A DNA stretch of 64,000 nt from G958295645 sp965242735 (lineage in GTDB: Bacteria > Gemmatimonadota > Gemmatimonadetes > Longimicrobiales > Gaopeijiaceae). This document shows positions 24,503 through 31,247 of the stretch, piece after piece. Position 1 is the first letter of the stretch, and each line of letters starts with the position of its first letter. The position numbers were made by a program, and so were the translations under genes. The notes below the pieces were generated by a model. The model saw only the letters and a list, made by a program, of their open reading frames with translations, was not told the origin of the DNA and ran no database searches. Location: positions 2,604,001-2,668,000 of the forward strand of contig OZ251497.1 in assembly GCA_965242735.1 (NCBI GenBank), in the 5' to 3' direction.

Positions 24503-26599
24503 CTACGCCGCCGCGCGGCTTCGCGACCGGTTGGCCAGCGCCGACTCGGAGACCAGCAGCAGGAAGGCTCCCGCCAGCAAGTAGCGCCAAAAGCCCTGCC
24601 GCGCCTCCAAATCCTCTTCGGACGGCGGTTCCTCCGCCGGCCCCTGCGACGCCGGGGAGCCGCCCTGGACCGTCCCGCCGCCGGCGGCCGCGACGAACTC
24701 TTCCATGTCCAGTCGGGTCAGATCGGATTCGCGCAGGTCCACGTTGGCGGCGAGCACGAGATCGGGGTCCGCGCGCCGTCCAGGAGACCGAATCTCCCAA
24801 ATCCCCTGCTCTCCGAGAAACAGCAGCGGCGCGTCCCGGCCGATCGGCGCCGACCCGCCGCCCGGCGCCATGGCCACGGCCTCGGCGGGCAGCTCCTGCG
24901 TGCCGGCGGTCTCGGCGAGCGCGGCCAAGTCCACGGTAGTGCCCACGGCGTGCCACAGCGCGGGATCGCCACGGGACGCCAAATGGCTCGCAACCCTTCG
25001 GACGAAGGGCAAGTAGAGGGACTGCAACGGAAAATCCGTCCACAGCCTGTCCATGCCGCCTGCCCAAACCAAGATGCGGCCCCGGCCTCGGCGCGTCTCG
25101 ACCAACGCGGGCGACCCGTCGTCGAACCGGGCCAGCGTCCTTGCGCTTGCCGCGGCCTCGACGCGGCGCGTGCGGTAGAAGGCCGTGCGCGTGAAGTCGC
25201 CGGATCGGGGGCCCCGGAAGGGCTCGAAGACGGGATGATCGTAATCCACGAAGCCCAGCCGATGGGGCTCGCCCGGCGCGTCCGCCACCGGCCCCGCAAC
25301 GACGGGCAGGAAGTCCGCTTGCCCCGCCCGGGCCGCCCCGCCCGCCAGGGGTCCGCGCTCGCCGAGCACGACGAGCAAGCCTCCCCCGTCCGTCACGAAG
25401 TCCCGAATTCGTCCTGCGGCGCCCGCCGGCATGGCCGCGCCGTTCACCACCAGGACGTCCGTCACCGCCAGCTGCGCGGCGGAGGGCGCGCTCGCGATCA
25501 CGCGCGCCAAGAACCCGGCTTCGTCTCCGGCTTCCAGCGCGCCCCGAAGATGCAGGTTGGAAGGTCCGCGGCCGCGCGGGTCCCAGACCAGCACATCCAC
25601 GCCCGCGCCGGGCGAAGCCGTGAAGTGCGCGACGTTGTCGGCCGCCAGGACCTCGTCGGAGACGCGCACTTCGCCTCTCGTGAAGTCGCGAGCCAGGGTG
25701 AACGGCCCCAGCGACACCGGCGCCGAGCCGCCCGCGGGCACCGAGACGACCCGGGCGTCCACCTCGGTTCCGTCCACGGACAACGTGACGCGCGCCTCCC
25801 GCTCGCCGACGTCCGTCGCGCTCCCGCCTCCGCCCGACGAGGCGACCCGCGCCCTCACCGTCACCCGGTCCCGCCCCTGGCCCGTCGTCCGCTCCAGCTC
25901 CAAGCCGCCCAGGGCCAAGTTGCCCGCCCCAGCGCCGTCGCCGCCCACGACCACCGTCTCCAGCTCGACGCCTTCCGCCAACGCCGCGTCCCGGTCCGGC
26001 TGCCAACCCGCCCGCTGGAAGTCGCTGATCAGCACCACGCGCCGTCGTGCCAGCGGAGAGGCGGCCAGCGTCGAGCCCGCCAGCTTGAGGGCGGGGGCGA
26101 TGCGCGTGCCCAGCGACGTGGTCTCCAACGTGTCCAGGGCCCGCAGCAGCGGCGCGGCCGCCGGGCTCGAACGCACCAGCAGATGCGGCGACTCCGAGAA
26201 GGCGACCAGCGACGCCCGGTCCTGCGGTCCCATTCCGTTCAGCGCTTCCTTGGCTCGCGCCACCGCCTGGACCCAGTGGTCGTTCAGCGCCATCGAGTAC
26301 GACTGGTCGAGCAGGACGACGACTTCCTCGGGACCCGCACCGCCGACGGCCAGCCGGCCGCCCCGCGCGAACGGGCGTGCGAAGGCCGCCACCAGCAACG
26401 CCAGGACCGCGAGGCGGAGCAAGAGGAGGACCCAACGCCGAATGCGCCGTCGCGAGCGCGCCTCGAAAGGGACCTGCTCCACGAACATGAGGGACGGGAA
26501 CCGGACCGGGCTGCCCCGTTCCCGGCGCGTCAGATGGACCAGCACGGGCACGGCCAAGCCGGCCAGGCCCGCCAGGAACAAGGGCGTCAGCAAACCCAT
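24503..26599 (-). CDS. BatA-type von Willebrand factor A membrane protein
   Basis: This 698-residue protein begins with the BatA N-terminal signature (GLLTPLFLAGLAGLAVPVLVHL), then RRIRRWVLLLLRLAVLALLVAAFARPF as a second membrane segment. A VWA domain follows, with an intact MIDAS start D-Q-S-Y-S (VVLLDQSYSMALND). A C-terminal membrane span is near residues 674-690. BatA-like proteins work with MoxR ATPases and DUF58 proteins in envelope stress tolerance and complex assembly. Here MoxR and DUF58 lie upstream on the same strand, but an Rpn-type gene now stands between DUF58 and BatA. Function is inferred from family and context. Confidence 0.88.
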   Translation of the reverse strand: MGLLTPLFLAGLAGLAVPVLVHLTRRERGSPVRFPSLMFVEQVPFEARSRRRIRRWVLLLLRLAVLALLVAAFARPFARGGRLAVGGAGPEEVVVLLDQSYSMALNDHWVQAVARAKEALNGMGPQDRASLVAFSESPHLLVRSSPAAAPLLRALDTLETTSLGTRIAPALKLAGSTLAASPLARRRVVLISDFQRAGWQPDRDAALAEGVELETVVVGGDGAGAGNLALGGLELERTTGQGRDRVTVRARVASSGGGGSATDVGEREARVTLSVDGTEVDARVVSVPAGGSAPVSLGPFTLARDFTRGEVRVSDEVLAADNVAHFTASPGAGVDVLVWDPRGRGPSNLHLRGALEAGDEAGFLARVIASAPSAAQLAVTDVLVVNGAAMPAGAAGRIRDFVTDGGGLLVVLGERGPLAGGAARAGQADFLPVVAGPVADAPGEPHRLGFVDYDHPVFEPFRGPRSGDFTRTAFYRTRRVEAAASARTLARFDDGSPALVETRRGRGRILVWAGGMDRLWTDFPLQSLYLPFVRRVASHLASRGDPALWHAVGTTVDLAALAETAGTQELPAEAVAMAPGGGSAPIGRDAPLLFLGEQGIWEIRSPGRRADPDLVLAANVDLRESDLTRLDMEEFVAAAGGGTVQGGSPASQGPAEEPPSEEDLEARQGFWRYLLAGAFLLLVSESALANRSRSRAAA

Positions 26600-26686
26600 C
26601 CTAGGAAGGTGCCTGTCGTTCGATGCGCCGGCATCTGCGCGCTTGGCTCATCTCTGCCCGGCCAGTCGGCCGCGCGCGGGGAACCG

Positions 26687-27898
26687 CTACGGACCGATGC
26701 AACCGGGCGCGGCGCCGGCTTCCGGCTGCCCATTGCGGGCCGCCTGCGCCAAGAAGTCGGCGCCGCTCGCGCAGTCGATGATCAGATCGGCGATCTCGCC
26801 GACGCGCTCCGGGTCCGAAACGTCCGTCAGCAACGAGGCCAGGCCGTCCGCCGTCTCCGCACCGAACTTCCGCCGCGCTTGACGGACCAGCGTGGCTGCG
26901 CGGCCCTCCTCGCGGCCCTTCGCCCGGCCCTCCGCCCGGCCTTCCTCGCGGCCTTCGCGGCGCGCCGCCAAGCGCTCGGCGCCCCAAAAGCTATGCACGA
27001 CCGGCTCGAGGTCGCGCAGCTCCTGCACGTTCTCCATGTCCTCCTCCTTGGCTCCGTCGTCGATCAGCGCACGGCGCACCCAGGCCGCCAGCGCGCGGCT
27101 CGCCAGTCCCTCCGGCATCAGCTTGCGCAGCTTCGCCAGCGCCTCCTTAAACTCGGCACGACTGAGCGTGTAGCGCAACCGCAGCGCCGCCGTCCAGGCC
27201 GTGTCCGCCGTCTCCAGCGCCTGCGCTACCTTGGCCTCCTCAACCAGCACGAACTCGTGGCCCAGCGCGTACGGCAGGAACGCCTGCGCCTCGTCCACCA
27301 GCAGGGCTTCCAGGTTGGTGGGCCCCCGCCACGGCTCCTCGCCCGCGTACACGACGATCGGCAGCACGGGCGGCAGCTTGCCCCGCTTGCGCACGTCGGG
27401 GTCGCGGGCGAGCAGCTCGCAGTAGACGAGCGCCGTCTCGAGCAGGATGCGCGCCGCCATGTCGCGGTCGGGCGTGGACTGCGCCTCGAACAGGAAGACG
27501 ACGTAGAGCCACGAGTCGCGTAGCGGCGCCCGCCACACCAAGTCGGCGTGGCGCACCGTGCGGGACTTGGGATCGACGTACTCGGTCTGCGTCTTCGAGA
27601 GCTTGTCGAGGTCGACGCGCTCGGCCAGCGCGCCGGGCACGATCTTGCCGAGCACCAGCGTGGCCAGCAGCTCGGCGGCCATCCGCTCGTCGCCGTAGAA
27701 CGCCTTGGCGATCTTGTCCTTCGGCTGGTGTACCGTCTTGCGCCGCAGCTCGTCCCGACGGCGGGGACGGGTGGGCGCGCCAGACGGCGGATGCTCTCGG
27801 CCGGAGGGGGTCGATCCGGAGGCGTCGCCCGGCTTGCCGTCTCGAGGCGCCGCGCCGGCGGCGTCAGGCTCGCCGTCTCGGGTGTCTGCGGGGGCCAT
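26687..27898 (-). CDS. Rpn/YhgA-like PD-(D/E)XK nuclease family protein (second copy)
   Basis: This 403-residue paralogue of the protein at 5072 has the same order of features: TVHQPKDKIAKAFYGDE, TVRHADLVWRAPLRD, VVFLFEAQSTPD (active-site E-x-Q), the Glu/Arg/Gly-rich stretch (GREEGRAEGRAKGREEGR), and VGEIADLIIDCASG at the end. I use the ATG at 27898; the frame runs about 100 codons further upstream without similarity to the first copy. It lies between DUF58 and BatA, genes that are normally adjacent in this kind of cluster, and about 340 non-coding bases remain on its upstream side. That suggests insertion into the operon. Nuclease activity is inferred from the family. Confidence 0.8.
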   Translation of the reverse strand: MAPADTRDGEPDAAGAAPRDGKPGDASGSTPSGREHPPSGAPTRPRRRDELRRKTVHQPKDKIAKAFYGDERMAAELLATLVLGKIVPGALAERVDLDKLSKTQTEYVDPKSRTVRHADLVWRAPLRDSWLYVVFLFEAQSTPDRDMAARILLETALVYCELLARDPDVRKRGKLPPVLPIVVYAGEEPWRGPTNLEALLVDEAQAFLPYALGHEFVLVEEAKVAQALETADTAWTAALRLRYTLSRAEFKEALAKLRKLMPEGLASRALAAWVRRALIDDGAKEEDMENVQELRDLEPVVHSFWGAERLAARREGREEGRAEGRAKGREEGRAATLVRQARRKFGAETADGLASLLTDVSDPERVGEIADLIIDCASGADFLAQAARNGQPEAGAAPGCIGP

Positions 27899-28241
27899 GG
27901 GCGTCTCCGCGCGCTTCGCAAGGGGTCGGGTCTCCCGGCGGTCCGGTGGGGCCTGCTGGTGGCCGGCAAGAACGGGGTGGACCTCCCGCGCCGAGGCGGG
28001 GTCCGGGTTCCCGTGGTCCGGGCCGGCGCGGTCCTGAACAAAGACCGCAGGACCGCCGGCGGCGGGCCGCGGGACGTGCACCCCCCAACAGTGGCGACTC
28101 CGGCAGGACACGTACATGGCTGAACGGGACAGCTTCGTGAACGTCGTCCGATCGCCCGTCCAGGATTTCGATGCTCTGAAGTGTCCCATCCGATGTCCCA
28201 ATTTTTGGCTCGAACTGTCCGGTGGCCGAACCGCGTCCTTG
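27899..28241. other. Non-coding gap between DUF58 and the Rpn gene
   Basis: About 343 bases lie in what would be an uninterrupted Bat operon. The half nearest the Rpn gene is GC-rich; around 28,100-28,220 it is less so. I see a doubled TGTCCCA but no terminal inverted repeat, target duplication or RNA gene. It probably carries a promoter for the Rpn-type gene and marks the flank of its insertion. Confidence 0.5.
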
Positions 28242-29288
28242 CTAGCGCGCCTTGCCGGCCTTGCGGCGAAAAGCCAAGTAGGCCCACAGCGCCTGGTCCA
28301 GCGGTTGGGACGTGTCGAGCGGCACGTAGTCCACCCGTTGCTTGCCGAAGCGCTCCTTCAGCGCCGCCAAGTGGGCCGCAACGCGCTCTCGGTAGGCCGC
28401 CGCGTGCTTCTCGGGCGACACGGGGAGGACGCTCGCCGTCTCCGCGTCGCGGAAGTTGGCCGGCTGGTCGAAAGGGAAACGGACCTCCGCGGGGTCCAGC
28501 ACGTGAAAGGCCACCACGTCGTGTCCCTGGGCGCGAAAGGTGCCCAGGGCCGAGGCCAGGTGGGCGGGATCGTCGTAGAAGTCCGACGCGACCACCAGAA
28601 TTCCGCGGCGCCGGAAGGTGGCGCCGACGCGGGCGAGCGGCCGGTCCCAAGCACCCGCGCCGCCGGCCGCCACGCGCGACACGACGTGAAGGACCTTGTC
28701 CAGATGCGCGACGGCGGGGCGCACGTGCTCCACCACGTCGTCGTCGAAGGCGTAGATGCCCACGCGGTCCCTTTGGCCGGCCGAGAACCACGCCAGGCTG
28801 GCGACGAGAAACCGCGCATAGTCCAACTTCGAGACGAAGCCGCCGGCCGCCGCCGAGCCCCGGTCCGCCTTGGAGCCCCGGCCCGCCGCCTTGGAGCCCC
28901 CGTCCGCCGCCGCCGAGCCCCGGCCCGCCGCCTTGGCTCCCGGTCGCGCAGGGCCGGATCCGGCGGTTTCTTCGCTCCCCGAGCGATAGTCCATCGACGC
29001 GGACACGTCCAGCAGGAAGCCCACGTCGGCGTTGGTCTCGGCTTCGAACTGCTTGATGTAGAAGCGGTCGGTCCGGGCGTAGACGCGCCAGTCGATGCGC
29101 CGGATGTCGTCGCCGGGCATGTAGGCGCGGTGCTCCGCGAAGTCCATGCTCAAGCCCAAGTGAGGCGAGCGGTGGACGCCCTGCATGAATCCGTCCACCA
29201 CCGTCTTGGCCAGCAGCTCGAGGTTGTCGATCCGAGCCAGGACGGCCGGGTCGAGGAAGGACCGCCGGGGGCCGGCGCCGGTCGCCAT
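28242..29288 (-). CDS. DUF58 domain protein
   Basis: This 348-residue protein has the DUF58 core (YMPGDDIRRIDWRVYARTDRFYIKQFEAETN, seen as HRAYMPGDDIRRIDWRVYA then KQFEAETN). A VWA-like region follows with VGFLLDVSASMDY, a good MIDAS-type D-x-S-x-S. The two halves of the VWA part are separated by a Ser/Gly/Ala/Lys-rich insert encoded by a 21-base tandem repeat (28855-28935). DUF58 proteins are partners of MoxR ATPases and BatA. The gene starts 10 bases after the moxR stop, so it is in the same operon. Confidence 0.9.
   Translation of the reverse strand: MATGAGPRRSFLDPAVLARIDNLELLAKTVVDGFMQGVHRSPHLGLSMDFAEHRAYMPGDDIRRIDWRVYARTDRFYIKQFEAETNADVGFLLDVSASMDYRSGSEETAGSGPARPGAKAAGRGSAAADGGSKAAGRGSKADRGSAAAGGFVSKLDYARFLVASLAWFSAGQRDRVGIYAFDDDVVEHVRPAVAHLDKVLHVVSRVAAGGAGAWDRPLARVGATFRRRGILVVASDFYDDPAHLASALGTFRAQGHDVVAFHVLDPAEVRFPFDQPANFRDAETASVLPVSPEKHAAAYRERVAAHLAALKERFGKQRVDYVPLDTSQPLDQALWAYLAFRRKAGKAR
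28855..28935. repeat. 21-base in-frame tandem repeat inside the DUF58 gene
   Basis: Four units begin at 28855, 28873, 28894 and 28915 (18, 21, 21, 21 bases), each starting GAGCCCC. On the minus strand they encode seven-residue units such as KAAGRGS and AAADGGS. They fall between the VWA MIDAS segment and the next strand, so they lengthen a surface loop without breaking the frame. Confidence 0.85.
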
Positions 29289-29298
29289 CGCCGCGAGC

Positions 29299-30318
29299 CT
29301 ACATCCCGGACGCGGGCACAGGCACGGCGTCCAGGAGCATGGCGATCAGCTCGTCCGTCGTGCGGCCCTCCGACTCGGCCCGGAAGTTGACCAGGATGCG
29401 ATGCCGCAACACCGGCAACGCCAGGGCCTTCACGTCGTCGAAGCTGACCGTGAGCCGCCCCTGCGAGAGCGCCCGGGCCTTGCCTCCCAGCACAAGGTGC
29501 TGCGCCGCCCGCACGCTGGCGCCGTAGGAGACCCAGTCGTTCACGAACCCGAGGCCGCCCTCCCGCGACGGACGACTGGCCCTCGCCAGGCTCACCGCGT
29601 AGCGCAGCACCGGCTCCGCTGCAGGCACGCGCCGCACCAAGCGCTGAAAGGCGAGGAGGTCGTCGCGCGAGATCACGCGGTCGAGTTCCGGCGTGGTCTC
29701 TCCGGTCGTGGAGCGCACCACGTCCAGCTCTTCGTCTTCCTCCAAGTGCTCCATGCGAATGTGGAACATGAAGCGGTCCAGCTGGGCCTCGGGCAACGGA
29801 TAGGTGCCCTCCAGCTCGATCGGGTTCTGCGTGGCGAAGACGAAGAAGGGAGGAGACAGGTCGTAGGTCTTGGCCTGCACGGTGACGCGCTTTTCCTCCA
29901 TGGCCTCCAGCAGAGCCGCCTGGGTCTTCGGCGGCGTGCGGTTGATCTCGTCGGCAAGCACGACGTTGGCGAAGACGGGCCCCGGCGCGAACACCAGCCC
30001 GCGCGTGCCGTCTTCGCGCTGTTGAATGATGTCCGTTCCGGTGATGTCCGACGGCATCAGGTCGGGCGTGAACTGGATGCGCGAGAAGTCCAGGTCCAGC
30101 ACCTGCGAGATCGCGCGCACCAGCAACGTCTTCGCCAAGCCGGGCACGCCCACCAGCAGGCTGTTGCCGCCGACGAAGAGCGTGAGGAGCACATGATCGA
30201 CGGCCTCGTCCTGGCCGACGATGATCTTGCGGAGTTCCGAAAGGATCTTCTCGCGTCCTTCTTGAATGCGCTCGGCAAGCGCGACGTCGGCAACGGGGTC
30301 ATTGGACAACAGAGTCAC
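29299..30318 (-). CDS. MoxR-family AAA+ ATPase
   Basis: This 339-residue MoxR ATPase has Walker A GVPGLAKT (VGGNSLLVGVPGLAKTLLV), Walker B VVLADEINR, sensor region FVFATQNPIELEGTYPLPEAQLDRF, and the C-terminal lid. MoxR proteins are chaperone-like ATPases that act on VWA-domain partners, here DUF58 and BatA in the same cluster. The start is a GTG whose last bases overlap the DUF4159 stop (GTGA), so the genes are coupled. No insertions or missing motifs. Identification secure. Confidence 0.95.
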   Translation of the reverse strand: MTLLSNDPVADVALAERIQEGREKILSELRKIIVGQDEAVDHVLLTLFVGGNSLLVGVPGLAKTLLVRAISQVLDLDFSRIQFTPDLMPSDITGTDIIQQREDGTRGLVFAPGPVFANVVLADEINRTPPKTQAALLEAMEEKRVTVQAKTYDLSPPFFVFATQNPIELEGTYPLPEAQLDRFMFHIRMEHLEEDEELDVVRSTTGETTPELDRVISRDDLLAFQRLVRRVPAAEPVLRYAVSLARASRPSREGGLGFVNDWVSYGASVRAAQHLVLGGKARALSQGRLTVSFDDVKALALPVLRHRILVNFRAESEGRTTDELIAMLLDAVPVPASGM

Positions 30319-31247
30319 CTCGTGAGAGCGTAGATCACGTAGTTGACACCGACCTTGTAGGCTTCGTTGGACAGATTGATCGGGAACCAGCCCGTGTCCG
30401 AGTATTCCCAGTAGTCGCCGATGTCGTTGTTGAAGTTGGCGACGACCATGAGCCGCTCCTGCGGGTCGTCGTTCTCGTGGATGCCCAGAAAATAAGGCTT
30501 GTACTGCCGGAACGTGGGGGGCGAGAAGTCCAGCGTCTCGATCCGGAAGAACGCGTTGAAGACCGGTTCCTCCAGTTCCAGCATCCGAAAGCGGCGCCCG
30601 GGCAGCATCTCGGCGAAGATCGCCTCCACCACCTGCCACTCCCGGGAGCCACGGAAGTCGTCCAGGATCAGGAAGCCGCCCTTCTGCAGGTAGGCCGCCA
30701 GATTGTCCACTTCCGCGCGTGTCGCCCGCCAACGCCCCGGCTCGGCCATGTAGGCGATGGGATAACGGTGCAGATCCGGGCTGTCGGCACCGACGACGTT
30801 GGTCCCCTCCGTGTGAGTGGAAACCAGCGTCACCTCGTCCAGAATCTTGGCGAAGTTGTTGTCGGCGTACGGGAAGTCGTGCGCCCAGGGCGGCTCTCGG
30901 CCGAAGCGGCCGCCCCGGCTCCCCCCGGCGACGTTGAAGCGCACCCTCACGAAGGTGTAGTCCCCGTCGTAGGGGAGATTTTGGAAGTCCTGGGGCGCGG
31001 CGGCGCGAAGTCCCGTGCGCCCCTGGTCGCCGGCCTTTCGGGGGCGTTGGGGGTCCAGAGCGACTCCGTCGCGCACATTTCCCAGCGCCGTTGCCGCGAC
31101 CGCCGCGCCCAAGGCGACCGCCGCCAGTCCCGCCGGCAGGGAACGGCCAGTCCAGATGCGACGGGGACTCGCCGCCGCGCCACGTGCGATTCGCGCCCTG
31201 CGCGTCCGCCGTGCGCGCCCGGCCGTCCAAGTGCGGCGGAGACTCAC
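30315..31247 (-). CDS. DUF4159 exported protein (copy 2)
   Basis: This 310-residue protein starts at a GTG overlapping the TPR gene stop by 4 bases. A basic N-terminus and hydrophobic segment (AGLAAVALGAAVAATALG) act as signal or anchor. The DUF4159 domain follows, with RFNVAGGSRGGRF, PWAHDFPYADNNFAKIL, GGFLILDDFRGSREW and VANFNNDIGDYWEY. DUF4159 has a Rossmann-like glutamine-amidotransferase-type fold and is a constant neighbour of MoxR/DUF58/BatA genes; its activity is unknown. A second DUF4159 gene opens this long operon at 44267. Confidence 0.85.
   Translation of the reverse strand: MSLRRTWTAGRARRTRRARIARGAAASPRRIWTGRSLPAGLAAVALGAAVAATALGNVRDGVALDPQRPRKAGDQGRTGLRAAAPQDFQNLPYDGDYTFVRVRFNVAGGSRGGRFGREPPWAHDFPYADNNFAKILDEVTLVSTHTEGTNVVGADSPDLHRYPIAYMAEPGRWRATRAEVDNLAAYLQKGGFLILDDFRGSREWQVVEAIFAEMLPGRRFRMLELEEPVFNAFFRIETLDFSPPTFRQYKPYFLGIHENDDPQERLMVVANFNNDIGDYWEYSDTGWFPINLSNEAYKVGVNYVIYALTR

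Noticed and set aside
28101..28241. Upstream extension of the second Rpn gene to ATG 28201
   Set aside because: The extra 101 codons have no similarity to the paralogue at 5072 and show random-like composition. ATG 27898 gives the family-like start.
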